From Eubacteriales bacterium (GTDB taxonomy: Bacteria > Bacillota > Clostridia > Peptostreptococcales > Anaerovoracaceae): a DNA stretch of 36,359 bases. A program made the position numbers and the translations under genes. Position 1 is the stretch's first letter, and each line of letters begins with the position of its first letter. Below, piece after piece: positions 8,272-17,224 of this stretch. The stretch covers positions 1 through 36,359 of the forward strand of contig JAQUYC010000016.1 in NCBI GenBank assembly GCA_028692105.1, given 5' to 3'. Below the pieces are notes generated by a model. The model saw only the letters and a list, made by a program, of their open reading frames with translations, searched no databases and was not told where the DNA came from.

Positions 8272-8282
8272 TGCCTCAGGCA
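8272..8282. promoter_or_regulatory. Palindrome TGCCTcAGGCA between divergent promoters
   Basis: A perfect 5+1+5 palindrome located about 26 bases upstream of the aroB -35 element and 36 bases upstream of the divergent DUF975 -35 element. The position suits a regulator binding site. No regulator gene is next to it, and the site is short, so this is tentative. The 284 bases between aroB and the DUF975 gene otherwise hold only the two promoters and leaders. Confidence 0.3.
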
Positions 8283-8317
8283 GTTTACCTTAATTAAATG
8301 TTAGGAGTTGATTTTAA

Positions 8318-8346
8318 TTGTAGATTTTGACTGACCATATTATAAT
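8318..8346 (+). promoter_or_regulatory. Promoter for the DUF975 gene
   Basis: TTGTAG (8318-8323), a 17-base spacer and TATAAT (8341-8346). The -10 is consensus and the -35 weak. The same pair of hexamers and spacing recurs at 25457-25485. Confidence 0.5.
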
Positions 8347-8387
8347 AGATTTGTATCAAAGTATTTATGAAGAAAGCGAGAAGGATA

Positions 8388-9059
8388 ATGGAACAAAATT
8401 TTATTGTATATGAAAGCTGCAGAAATCTTAGAGCATTAGGGAGGAATGCCCTGGCAGGGATATGGAAGCTTGCGTTCATGGGTACTTTAATTTACTTTGC
8501 CATTACTACGATACCCGTCCTTCTGCTTGATAGCCTCTTTTTCGAAAAAGGAGAATCAGCTCAATCAGGTATAGCGACTATTTACAGCCTCCTGATTTCC
8601 GGCCCTATGATACTTGGATATGCAATGTTCTGTATATCGCTTTTCAGAAAGAGAGAAACATCTCCTGCAGAAGTTCTATATGGCTTTGAACGGTTTGTAA
8701 AGTCTTTCGGATTATATATAGTAATTTCACTATTCATATTTCTATGGGCATTGCTTCTTATCATACCGGGAATCATAGCGGCTTACCGGTACAGCATGAG
8801 CTTTTATATTTTAGCTGACAATCCTGATATGGGAATTATGGAGGCATTGAACCGCAGCAAAATTATGATGCGAGGAAATAAGTGGAAGCTCTTCTGCCTG
8901 AATCTAAGTTTTATCGGATGGGCAATTCTGTGTGTACTTTCATTTGGGGTTGGCTTCTTATGGCTGATTCCTTATGTAGAAGTATCAATAATCGCATTTT
9001 ATGATATTGCAAACGGAAGCCTGAGACCCGTAAAGCCGCAAACAGATAACGGATATTAG
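8388..9059 (+). CDS. DUF975-type integral membrane protein
   Basis: A 223-residue polytopic membrane protein of unknown function. It resembles the DUF975 family: an N-terminal ARNAL-like amphipathic segment, several hydrophobic helices, and the conserved central stretch IPGIIAAYRYSMSFYILADN, followed by ALNRSKIMMRGNKWKLF and a C-terminal LWLIPYVEVSIIAFYD. About five membrane segments are visible. I place the start at the ATG at 8388, after a weak GAGAAGG; the in-frame ATG at 8367 has no ribosome binding site and lies near the predicted transcription start, but cannot be excluded. Its 3' end is 14 bases from the converging ATPase gene, with no terminator in between. Confidence 0.8.
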   Translation: MEQNFIVYESCRNLRALGRNALAGIWKLAFMGTLIYFAITTIPVLLLDSLFFEKGESAQSGIATIYSLLISGPMILGYAMFCISLFRKRETSPAEVLYGFERFVKSFGLYIVISLFIFLWALLLIIPGIIAAYRYSMSFYILADNPDMGIMEALNRSKIMMRGNKWKLFCLNLSFIGWAILCVLSFGVGFLWLIPYVEVSIIAFYDIANGSLRPVKPQTDNGY

Positions 9060-9073
9060 AATGAAATGAACTA

Positions 9074-10174
9074 TCAACGCTGGCTGAACTTCTCGGTTAA
9101 ATCTCGTCGCAGAGCATCTATTTTCATAAAGTCCATATTGGGGATGTAGTATTTTTCCAGTTCATCATGTTCTTTTTTTGCCTGACTTAGGCAATAAACA
9201 GCTTTTTCAAGGAGTTCGCCCATTTTTTGATTGCTGTCTTTTAGAACAAATTCCTGATATTCTATTAAATCGTAACGTATGATGTTCTCCAAATCAATGC
9301 AATCAACTTCCACATGATCCACTGACAGATCAGGGGAATGGTATTTGTTTGATGTAATAAAGGCTAAACCAAGATCCGGAATAAGCAAATGTTCAAGCTT
9401 TGTAGATGGCTTCATCGGACAATAGTAGCCTTCCGCATTTAAACCCCGGTATGCGGCTCCTTCCATTAATAAATTAAGCATCTTCTCGCTGCTGACACCA
9501 ACCGGAGCCTTGACCACGTATATTTTTCGGTATCCTCTCACCAGACTGTCAATATGATTTTCAATTCCGCTTGGTGTAATTGCGCTGGCAAAATACTTTT
9601 TTATATCGCCCTGCCTTGAGCTGATTTCTTTATGTATAAGCTCGTCACCTATAATTTTTGCTGTTATTTTATATAGTTCTTCATATCTAATTGCAGTCTC
9701 ATAAATGCTGGAAAGATTATCATACATTTTTCCGGCAGCTGCCAGATAATTATACGCTCTTCCGAAAATACTCCGGATTCTTTCGTTATTGCTTATTAAA
9801 GCATCTCTATTTTTGCGGATTCCCTCTTCATCCCAATAATCTCCTAAGTGAATGATGGAATCAACTGCGCCCGGATTGATAGGATCGACAACATGTGGAG
9901 CCGTTCCGTCTATCATTGCGATTTTCTTATCTCGCAGTACGATACCATCCAAAGAATTGCTGTCAGAGGAACAATGCATGAAATCCACATCATGACCTTT
10001 CTGAAGCATAGCCTCTGCAATCTTTCGCATGAATGTTGATTTGCCAACTCCCGGTCCGCCCTTAATGCAAAATATTCGATCAGCCTCTTCCTGACTGAGT
10101 ATATATTGATAATAAGAGAAAAATCCTTCCGGTGTATTGTTTCCCGGATACATATGTCTTTCAATTCCCGCCAT
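9074..10174 (-). CDS. P-loop ATPase with duplicated nucleotide-binding halves (PRK06851-like)
   Basis: A 366-residue predicted ATPase of unknown role, found widely in spore-forming Firmicutes. The first half has a good Walker A, GGPGVGKST (residues 39-47), then HDVDFMHCSSDSNSLDGIVL and MIDGTAPHVVDP. The second half repeats this order (IYVVKAPVGVSSEKM at about 218-232, then GYYCPMKPSTKLEHLLIPDL), but its P-loop has lost the GKS/T, so only the first half should bind ATP normally. A helical region lies between. The start at 10174 is chosen because GAAGGAAGG lies about 10 bases upstream; upstream in-frame starts overlap that site. Substrate and partner are not evident from the neighbours. Confidence 0.78.
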   Translation of the reverse strand: MAGIERHMYPGNNTPEGFFSYYQYILSQEEADRIFCIKGGPGVGKSTFMRKIAEAMLQKGHDVDFMHCSSDSNSLDGIVLRDKKIAMIDGTAPHVVDPINPGAVDSIIHLGDYWDEEGIRKNRDALISNNERIRSIFGRAYNYLAAAGKMYDNLSSIYETAIRYEELYKITAKIIGDELIHKEISSRQGDIKKYFASAITPSGIENHIDSLVRGYRKIYVVKAPVGVSSEKMLNLLMEGAAYRGLNAEGYYCPMKPSTKLEHLLIPDLGLAFITSNKYHSPDLSVDHVEVDCIDLENIIRYDLIEYQEFVLKDSNQKMGELLEKAVYCLSQAKKEHDELEKYYIPNMDFMKIDALRRDLTEKFSQR

Positions 10175-10256
10175 GCACATCATTCCTTCCTTCATCGTCA
10201 ACACTTACATTTATGATATGCTGCTAAGGACTTCAGTGTGATTACTAAATTTAGCT

Positions 10257-10285
10257 TTCGTGTCCCTTTATTGCTGTGTTATAAT
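10257..10285 (+). promoter_or_regulatory. Probable promoter of the ligase-racemase-Mur operon
   Basis: TATAAT at 10280-10285 lies about 28 bases upstream of the ATG at 10313. The candidate -35 at 10257-10262 (TTCGTG) is poor. This is the only good -10 in the gap. Confidence 0.4.
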
Positions 10286-10312
10286 AAAAAAAACATTACG
10301 AAGGAGACCAGA

Positions 10313-11524
10313 ATGAACCGGAATTTTATACCCCTTCTATTCGCAGGGGATATTAATGTATACAGCGTTGCAAGGGCTTTTCATGAGCAATATGATATAG
10401 TAGTCAGCGTGTTTGGAAAGTATCTTACCGGTCCTTGTACGGACAGTAGAATAATGAACTATTCAGCGAATCCGAAAATAGATCAGCAAGACACATTCCT
10501 TGCGGTCGTTAAGGAATTTGCTGAAAAGAATAAAGAAAAAACTATTTTAGCAATTGGCTGTGGCGACAGCTATGTGCAGCTTCTCAGCCAGAACAGAGAC
10601 AACTTCCCTGAAAATGTGATAGCTCCTTATATAGATGTTCAAATGATGGACAAACTGATTCATAAGGAGAAATTTTATAAAATGTGTGAGGAAGCCGGAA
10701 TAGACTATCCGAATACTTTTGTACACAGAAAAGAGCTTGAAAAGGATTTTAAACTGCCCTTTGAGGCGCCGTTCATTATTAAGCCTTCCAATGGGATTGA
10801 ATATTGGAGGCATCCCTTTACATCACAGAAAAAAGTTTATAAGGTTAAAGACAGGGAAGAACTTTTACGAGTTCTTGATGACATTTATGGCGCAGGCTAT
10901 GACGATTCAATCATAATACAGGACTTTATCCCCGGTGATGATACTTATATGCGTGTATTGACCAATTATTCTGACCGTAATGGAAAGGTTAAGCTTATGG
11001 CATTAGGACACGTGCTACTCGAAGAGCATACACCCCACGGGATTGGTAACCATGCAGTTATTATCACAGAGCATAATGAAGAAGTAACGGAAAGATTCAA
11101 GGAATTGCTTGAAGAAATGCATTATGTCGGCTTTTCAAATTTTGATATTAAGTTTGATCAAAGAGACGGGAAATATAAGGTCTTTGAGATAAATACAAGA
11201 CAGGGCAGAAGCAACTATTATGTTACCGGTGCAGGACAGAATATCGCAAGATACCTGGTAGAAGACTATATAGAGCAGAAACCTCTTGAGTTAAAAGTCA
11301 TCAACGAGAAATCTCTATGGCTCGTTGTACCGAAAGGAGTTGCATTCAGATATATCAAGCCGGAAGAATACAGAAGAGAAATGAAAGATTTAATTCAATC
11401 AGGCAGATATGTAAATCCGTTGTTTTATAAAAAAGATAAGGGTTTCCTAAGAAAGCTCAGATTATTGAAATCCCAACTGGGGCATTATTATAAGTATAAT
11501 AAGTATCTCGGAAGACAAAAATAA
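10313..11524 (+). CDS. ATP-grasp carboxylate-amine ligase, D-aspartate ligase-like
   Basis: A 403-residue ATP-grasp enzyme that should join a carboxylate to an amine through an acyl phosphate. Motifs: PFIIKPSN (153-160, ATP lysine), IQDFIPGDD (202-210), ALGHVLLEEHTPHGIGNHAV (230-249), and FEINTRQGRSNYY (291-303, Mg/ATP Glu and Asn). This arrangement and an N-terminal LLFAGDINVYSVARAF fit the group that includes D-aspartate ligases of Enterococcus faecium and Lactococcus lactis, which add D-Asp to the side chain of residue 3 of peptidoglycan precursors. The start at 10313 follows AAGGAG; the longer frame from 10238 starts without one. It is 14 bases upstream of an aspartate-type racemase, which supports a D-amino-acid substrate. 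The exact substrate is inferred. Confidence 0.8.
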   Translation: MNRNFIPLLFAGDINVYSVARAFHEQYDIVVSVFGKYLTGPCTDSRIMNYSANPKIDQQDTFLAVVKEFAEKNKEKTILAIGCGDSYVQLLSQNRDNFPENVIAPYIDVQMMDKLIHKEKFYKMCEEAGIDYPNTFVHRKELEKDFKLPFEAPFIIKPSNGIEYWRHPFTSQKKVYKVKDREELLRVLDDIYGAGYDDSIIIQDFIPGDDTYMRVLTNYSDRNGKVKLMALGHVLLEEHTPHGIGNHAVIITEHNEEVTERFKELLEEMHYVGFSNFDIKFDQRDGKYKVFEINTRQGRSNYYVTGAGQNIARYLVEDYIEQKPLELKVINEKSLWLVVPKGVAFRYIKPEEYRREMKDLIQSGRYVNPLFYKKDKGFLRKLRLLKSQLGHYYKYNKYLGRQK

Positions 11525-11538
11525 AGGGGTAAATATTT

Positions 11539-12276
11539 ATGTGGATCAATGATGAAAAGGTTTTAGGAGTACTTGGAGGGATGGGTCCATTAGCTACTCA
11601 GCTTTTTTATAGAATTATTATTGAAAAAACAGATGCTAACTGTGATCAGGAACACATTAACATGATGATACTCAGCCATGCCACCATGCCTGATCGTACA
11701 AAGGAAATCATGGAGGGGCGCAGAGAAAATTTGCTAAAGCTGCTTATCAAGGATGCCAGAACGTTGGAACATGGAGGAGCAGAAGTGATAGCCATTCCAT
11801 GCAATACCTCACATGTTTTGATGGACAGGCTTCAGGAGAACGTAAGTATCCGGATTATCAATATGGTCGAGGAAACGGTTAAATATATTGCTGAAACATT
11901 CCCCGACAAGGATCTAAGGATTGGTATCCTGGGAACGGACGGAACAATTAATACAGGTTTGTATCAGAAGGCGCTTGAGAGAGCGGGGATTACTCCAATA
12001 GTCCCTGGCTGTGAGTCCCAGAAGCTTGTTATGAAACTGATCTATGAAGGAGTCAAAAATGGCGGGGAGATTGATTTTACAGATTTTATAACGATACAGG
12101 AAGAACTTCTTGCAAAAAACTGCAATGCGGCAATACTTGCATGCACAGAGCTTTCCTGTCTTCGAGAAATGTATCAATTGCCCAATTATTACATAGATGC
12201 CATGGTAATACTGGCAGAACAGTCAATTCGTGCGTGTGGCGGGAAAATCAAAGGAAGTAAACAGGAGAGGAAATGA
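11539..12276 (+). CDS. Aspartate/glutamate-type amino acid racemase
   Basis: PLP-independent two-cysteine racemase of 245 residues. The N-terminal LGVLGGMGPLATQLFYR is the RacD/YgeA signature. The two catalytic cysteines are C88 in IPCNTSH and C202 in LACTELS. It resembles aspartate racemase more than MurI, which is encoded separately at 14429-15247. It probably makes the D-amino acid used by the ATP-grasp ligase just upstream. Its stop codon overlaps the start of the MurE-like gene (ATGA at 12273-12276), indicating translational coupling. Confidence 0.88.
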   Translation: MWINDEKVLGVLGGMGPLATQLFYRIIIEKTDANCDQEHINMMILSHATMPDRTKEIMEGRRENLLKLLIKDARTLEHGGAEVIAIPCNTSHVLMDRLQENVSIRIINMVEETVKYIAETFPDKDLRIGILGTDGTINTGLYQKALERAGITPIVPGCESQKLVMKLIYEGVKNGGEIDFTDFITIQEELLAKNCNAAILACTELSCLREMYQLPNYYIDAMVILAEQSIRACGGKIKGSKQERK

Positions 12277-13784
12277 TGGATAATACACTTCACAGTTTGA
12301 ATGATTACTTATATCAACTAAAACTGAATCATCTAATGAACGAATATGATGTTGCACCGGCGTATATGGATAAATCGGTTCGTTATATATCCTTCAACTC
12401 TATGGATATAGAAGAGGATACGCTTTTTATCTGCAAGGGCAGCCATTTTTCAGTCAATTATTTGAAAGATGCAATAAAAAAAGGGTCTATCTGCTATATC
12501 AGTGAAACAAAATACGACCTTGAGCCCGGCATAACAGCCTCTTATATCATCGTGAACGATGTACGCAAAGCTATGGCTTTGATAGCGGATTACTATTATA
12601 ACAAGATATGGAAAGATCTGAAAATCATCGGTATTACCGGAACCAAGGGGAAATCCACTACAGCTTATTTCATGAAATTTATTCTGGACGGGTATTTAAG
12701 AGAAAAGAAGCAACCATTAAGTGCTATTATATCGGGAATTGACAACTATGATGGCGTGATCAATGAAGAATCCCATCTTACGACGCCTGAAGCAATGGAG
12801 CTTCATAGACATTTCCATAATGCGGTAAAAAGCGGCATAGAATATCTGAGTATGGAAGTCTCCAGTCAAGCGCTGAAATATGACAGGACTTTGGGAATAA
12901 CATTTGATGTTGGCTGCTTTTTGAACATCGGTGAGGATCATATAAGTGATTTGGAGCATAGTAGCTTTGAGGATTACATGGAGTCTAAGCTGAGGCTTTT
13001 CAGCCAATGTGAGCATGCCTGCGTAAATATTAACAGTGATCACATAGAACGCGTATTGGAAGCATCAAAAGCCTGCCCTCATGTAGTGACGTTTGGTCTT
13101 GATGAAAAGGCGGATGTCTATGGCTACGATATAATAAAAATGGGAAAAAATATCAGATTTAAAGTAAGAACAAAGGATTTTGTTAAGGAGTTTAAATTAA
13201 CCATGGCAGGGTTGTTCAACGTACAGAATGCATTGGCTGCCATAGCTATATCTCAGTGCCTGAATATTCCGATGACCTATATAATTGCCGGATTGAAAAA
13301 GGCAAGAGTAAGCGGAAGGATGGAAGTTTATACGGACAAAAATAGAAAGATTCAGGTGATAGTAGACTATGCGCACAATAAGATGAGTTTTGAAACTCTG
13401 TTCCAGTCGACACTGAGGGAATACCCAAACAAGAAGATAACCATCGTGTTTGGATGTCCGGGGAAAAAGGCCCTTGGCAGAAGAAAGGAATTAGGGGAGA
13501 TCGCCGGAAAATATTCCGACCAGGTTTATATTACTGAAGAGGATGCAGGTGAAGAACCGATATTGAAGATATGTGAGGAAATCGCCCACCATATAGAAAA
13601 GCAGGAATGCAATTATGAGATTATTCCTGATCGTGAAGAAGCCATAAGAGAGGCGATATCAAAAGCTGATGACAATACTATTGTGCTGATAACGGGAAAG
13701 GGAAGAGAAACAAGGCAGAAACGGGGCACCCAATATATTGACACTCCTTCTGATGTGGAATATGTTAAAAAATATTTAAATTAA
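12273..13784 (+). CDS. MurE-like Mur ligase with altered amino-acid specificity motif
   Basis: A 503-residue Mur ligase: N-terminal UDP-MurNAc-binding domain, central ATPase domain with GITGTKGKST (120-129), LTTPEA, NIGEDHISDLEHSSFEDY and K239 in MESKLRLF (the usual carbamylated lysine), and a C-terminal domain. The C-terminal domain has VDYAHNKMSFE where MurE usually has DYAHTP. At 421-429 it reads TEEDAGEEP where MurE enzymes carry DNPR (diaminopimelate) or D-D/N-P-N/A (lysine). The added amino acid is therefore probably neither mDAP in the normal mode nor lysine. The ribosome binding site AGGAGAGG precedes the ATG, which overlaps the racemase stop. Its 3' end overlaps the convergent acidic-protein gene by 4 bases. 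Whether it replaces or complements a canonical MurE cannot be told from this window. Confidence 0.82.
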   Translation: MMDNTLHSLNDYLYQLKLNHLMNEYDVAPAYMDKSVRYISFNSMDIEEDTLFICKGSHFSVNYLKDAIKKGSICYISETKYDLEPGITASYIIVNDVRKAMALIADYYYNKIWKDLKIIGITGTKGKSTTAYFMKFILDGYLREKKQPLSAIISGIDNYDGVINEESHLTTPEAMELHRHFHNAVKSGIEYLSMEVSSQALKYDRTLGITFDVGCFLNIGEDHISDLEHSSFEDYMESKLRLFSQCEHACVNINSDHIERVLEASKACPHVVTFGLDEKADVYGYDIIKMGKNIRFKVRTKDFVKEFKLTMAGLFNVQNALAAIAISQCLNIPMTYIIAGLKKARVSGRMEVYTDKNRKIQVIVDYAHNKMSFETLFQSTLREYPNKKITIVFGCPGKKALGRRKELGEIAGKYSDQVYITEEDAGEEPILKICEEIAHHIEKQECNYEIIPDREEAIREAISKADDNTIVLITGKGRETRQKRGTQYIDTPSDVEYVKKYLN

Positions 13785-14419
13785 TAATTATCTTCGTTAT
13801 CATCTTCTTCATATATTTCCCCGTCTATTACGGGGAAATCCTTGTCTATAAGACCTTCTTCATAGTAGTCTTCATCTTCTTCCATGATTTCTTCATATTC
13901 CTCATCAAGCTTGGCGTCGATGGATATAGTATACTCATCAATTTCATAATCAAGGCAATCGCTGAAATCATATCTGTATTTGTCTTCGCTGAACTTTTCC
14001 ATACGGCAGAGGGATAGGGCTTCACTGATAGTTACATCCTTATTTCGTTCGCCGTTTAACCGCTTTATATGGACAATGCTATCAAAATTATACCAGTTTC
14101 TGAATTTATATAATTCATCCACATATGAGATGCGATCATCACTGTAAGAGTTTTTTAAAAGTCCTGTAAGAGCCGGTCTTATAGTTTCCAATAGTGTATA
14201 AATTTCCATACCGTCATCAGGGACTCCCTTTAGGATATCTTCAAAGTAATTATCAGTTAAATCGTCTAAGACTTCTGAATTTGCAGCCGCAAGGAATTTA
14301 TAGAATAATTCATAAGAAATCTCCTCGTCACACTCGACCAAGGAAACGAAGTGCTCAAAATATTCAAATTCATCGAGTGAATCAATTTCAAGCAAATCCA
14401 ACAGTTGATTATAATCCAT
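13781..14419 (-). CDS. Highly acidic hypothetical protein downstream of murI
   Basis: A 212-residue protein that I do not recognise. It is strongly acidic throughout, and the last 50 or so residues are dominated by Asp and Glu (for example EEYEEIMEEDEDYYEEG). No membrane segment, signal peptide or catalytic motif is visible. It follows murI by 9 bases on the same strand, so the two are likely one transcript. The first 150 residues look helical and may be a protein-binding domain. A role in modulating MurI or cell-wall synthesis is only suggested by position. Confidence 0.7.
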   Translation of the reverse strand: MDYNQLLDLLEIDSLDEFEYFEHFVSLVECDEEISYELFYKFLAAANSEVLDDLTDNYFEDILKGVPDDGMEIYTLLETIRPALTGLLKNSYSDDRISYVDELYKFRNWYNFDSIVHIKRLNGERNKDVTISEALSLCRMEKFSEDKYRYDFSDCLDYEIDEYTISIDAKLDEEYEEIMEEDEDYYEEGLIDKDFPVIDGEIYEEDDNEDNY

Positions 14420-14428
14420 TTCGCCACC

Positions 14429-15247
14429 TCATTTGCAGTTGTCCAGATCAAAACTCTTAAAAGCAACCTTAAATTCTGAGTTTTCAAAAATTCTGTTTAT
14501 CATATTAACAAAGTTCTCTGATAAATCACTGGCATAGAACGTGTTGTCAAATACCGGCTTATCGGAGAGCAAATCGTTATCCTTAAGCTGGGCCGTGATG
14601 TTTTGTATAATTTCCGCAGATGGATTAATGATTCTTAATCCGGAATAAATTTTTTCGATATTTTTTCGTATCAGCGGATAGTGGGTACAGCCAAGAACAA
14701 GAGTGTTGATTTTATTATATGTTACGAAATTATCCAGATAGTATTTAATCGAAAGATCCATAATTTCATTCTGAATAATACCTTCCTCAATCAAAGGCAC
14801 AAAGGTCGGGCAGGATGTCGTATACAGATTCAACTTTGGATTCAAAGTATGTATCAGCTTTTCGTAAGCTCTGCTTTTTATAGTAACCTTAGTTCCTATG
14901 ATACCGATATGATCTTGCTCGGTGCATGTCTTGGAAACTATCTCAGCAGTCGGTTCTATGATACCTATGATAGGTATGTTCGGATATTTCTGCTGCAGCT
15001 CTGTAAGACATGTGGCGCTTACGGTATTACAAGCGATGACAATCATTTTTACATTTTCATTTATCAAGAAATCTGCTATCTCCATTGAAAAAAGCCGGAT
15101 TGTCGAAGTTGCTTTTGAACCGTATGGTGTTCGTGCGGTATCCCCAAAATATATAATACGTTCGTTTGGTAAAGCTTTCATCAGGTAGGGTATGCAGGTC
15201 AATCCTCCGAGACCGGAATCAAAAAAACCTATTGGCCGGTTATTCAT
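14429..15247 (-). CDS. murI: Glutamate racemase
   Basis: Makes D-glutamate for peptidoglycan from L-glutamate. It is 272 residues, full length. The start motif is IGFFDSGLGGLTCIPYL (catalytic D10), with YFGDTARTPYGSK next. The two catalytic cysteines are C73 in IACNTVSAT and C187 in LGCTHYPLI. The start at 15247 has an AGAGG site about 11 bases upstream. The gene lies head-to-head with pepF across a 139-base gap. Confidence 0.95.
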   Translation of the reverse strand: MNNRPIGFFDSGLGGLTCIPYLMKALPNERIIYFGDTARTPYGSKATSTIRLFSMEIADFLINENVKMIVIACNTVSATCLTELQQKYPNIPIIGIIEPTAEIVSKTCTEQDHIGIIGTKVTIKSRAYEKLIHTLNPKLNLYTTSCPTFVPLIEEGIIQNEIMDLSIKYYLDNFVTYNKINTLVLGCTHYPLIRKNIEKIYSGLRIINPSAEIIQNITAQLKDNDLLSDKPVFDNTFYASDLSENFVNMINRIFENSEFKVAFKSFDLDNCK

Positions 15248-15386
15248 AAAATTATTATCCTCTCATTGAAACGCTGCAGTAGTAAGAAAAATTTCTACAG
15301 TCGAAAATTTTCTACTTATGCGTTATAATAATATTAAATAATAAAGGTTAAAATGTAAATAGCAAAATGTAAAAAGGAGTATAGCC

Positions 15387-17183
15387 ATGGGAAAAGAGAT
15401 GAAAACAAGAGACCAAATCGATTCAAAATATAAATGGAAAATTAACGAAATGTATTCTGATGATGAACAATGGAAAAAAGATTATCAAACTATTGAAAGC
15501 AAGGCAAAGGATTTCGTCAGCTTTTCGGGTAAGCTGGGCAGCAGTCCGCAGATTCTGCTAAAAGCCTTGCAGAAAAAGGATAATATCTGGCTGCTGTTGG
15601 AAAAAGTTTATGTATATGCCAGAATGAAAAAAGATGAGGATAACCGCATTAATAAATATCAGGCAATGAGTGATAAAGCCGGCTCATTGATTTCAAAAAC
15701 ATCTTCTTATCTATCCTTCTTTATACCTGAATTGCTGGAAATCCCAGAGGATAAATTGCAAGGTTTCATAAAAGCAGAAGAAGGGCTTAAGCTGTACGAG
15801 CATGTTATCAATGATCTGCTGAGAGAAAAAGCCCATGTCCTTTCCAAAGAAGAAGAAAATATCATGGCGCAACTCAGTGAAATTACAGGTGCTACCAACG
15901 ATGTATTCACCATGATCAACAACGCAGACATTAAGTTCGGAACCATCATTGACGAAGATGGGGATGAAGTGGAGATTACACATGGCAGATATACAGGCTT
16001 TATGGAGTCTCACGATAGAAGAGTGAGAAAGGAAGCCTTTGAGCATATGTATGAAGCGTATGATAACCTGAAAAATACTCTTGCGACAAATTACAACTAT
16101 AATACAAAAACCGATGTTATTACTGCCAGGATAAGGAAGTACAGTTCGGCTCGTGATGCTGCGCTTTCGAGCGATAATATTCCTACCGCAGTATATGATA
16201 ATCTTATCAATACGGTAAACAGCAAACTAAACTTGATGCATAGATATATGGAAATAAGGTGTAAGTTACTGAAAGTTGATGAAGTCCATATGTACGATAT
16301 GTACGTTCCTTTAGTTGAGATGCCCAAGGAAATTATTTCATATGAAAAAGCTCTGGATATAATGCGCGAAGGACTGTTACCCCTGGGTGAAGATTATATC
16401 AGAAAAATGAATAGAGGCATTGAAGCAGGTTGGGTCGATGTTTTTGAAAATGAAGGCAAGACCAGCGGAGCCTATTCGTTCGGAAGCTACGACAGTATGC
16501 CTTATATACTTATGAATTACAACAACAAATTGAAGGATGTCTTTACACTCGTTCACGAGATGGGGCACTCTATGCATTCCTGTTATACGAGGCAGAACCA
16601 GCCGTTTGTATATGGAGGACATTCCATATTTACAGCAGAGGTTGCATCAACCGTAAACGAATCTCTGCTAATGCATCACCTTCTTGATATTAGCAAAGAT
16701 CCAATGGAAAAGAAGTACCTGCTGAATCTGCATATCGAAGAATTCAGAACAACCTTATTCCGACAGACCATGTTTGCAGAGTTTGAGAAGCTGACTCATG
16801 AAGCAGTAGAAAAAGGAGAGGTACTGACAGCAGACTGGCTTTGTGAAGAATACGGAAAGCTGAATCGCAAGTATTACGGAGAAAAGGTTGTGTATGACTC
16901 TCAGATTGCAATGGAGTGGGCAAGGATACCGCATTTTTACAGAGCGTTTTATGTTTATAAGTATGCTACAGGCTACTCTGCAGCATCCGCGATATCTGCA
17001 AAAATTTTGCAGAAAGGGCAGAAGGCAAGAGATGCATATATAGAATTTTTAAAGACAGGAGAAAGTGATTATCCTATTGAATTACTCAAAATTGCAGGAA
17101 TAGATATGAGCAAGCCTGAACCTGTCATGCAAGCCATGGATTTCTTTGAAAAGCTTGTTGTAGATTTAGAAAAATTGATGTAA
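15387..17183 (+). CDS. pepF: Oligoendopeptidase F (M3B zinc peptidase)
   Basis: Cytoplasmic zinc metallopeptidase that cuts short peptides. At 598 residues it is full length. The zinc motif HEMGH is at residues 390-394 in LVHEMGHSMHS, and the third ligand lies in STVNESLLMHHLL. The N-terminal helical domain typical of M3B peptidases is present. AAAAGGAG precedes the ATG at 15387. A TATAAT at 15324-15329 is a likely -10 element, but no good -35 is seen. It is followed 41 bases later by nadK and may share a transcript with it. Confidence 0.94.
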   Translation: MGKEMKTRDQIDSKYKWKINEMYSDDEQWKKDYQTIESKAKDFVSFSGKLGSSPQILLKALQKKDNIWLLLEKVYVYARMKKDEDNRINKYQAMSDKAGSLISKTSSYLSFFIPELLEIPEDKLQGFIKAEEGLKLYEHVINDLLREKAHVLSKEEENIMAQLSEITGATNDVFTMINNADIKFGTIIDEDGDEVEITHGRYTGFMESHDRRVRKEAFEHMYEAYDNLKNTLATNYNYNTKTDVITARIRKYSSARDAALSSDNIPTAVYDNLINTVNSKLNLMHRYMEIRCKLLKVDEVHMYDMYVPLVEMPKEIISYEKALDIMREGLLPLGEDYIRKMNRGIEAGWVDVFENEGKTSGAYSFGSYDSMPYILMNYNNKLKDVFTLVHEMGHSMHSCYTRQNQPFVYGGHSIFTAEVASTVNESLLMHHLLDISKDPMEKKYLLNLHIEEFRTTLFRQTMFAEFEKLTHEAVEKGEVLTADWLCEEYGKLNRKYYGEKVVYDSQIAMEWARIPHFYRAFYVYKYATGYSAASAISAKILQKGQKARDAYIEFLKTGESDYPIELLKIAGIDMSKPEPVMQAMDFFEKLVVDLEKLM

Positions 17184-17224
17184 AATTTAAGAGTCTGTAG
17201 CATAGAAAAGGGGGAACAGCTCTT

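Noticed and set aside
14681-15188. Two plus-strand open frames inside murI
   Set aside because: They are antisense shadows of murI, whose catalytic motifs are intact on the minus strand.
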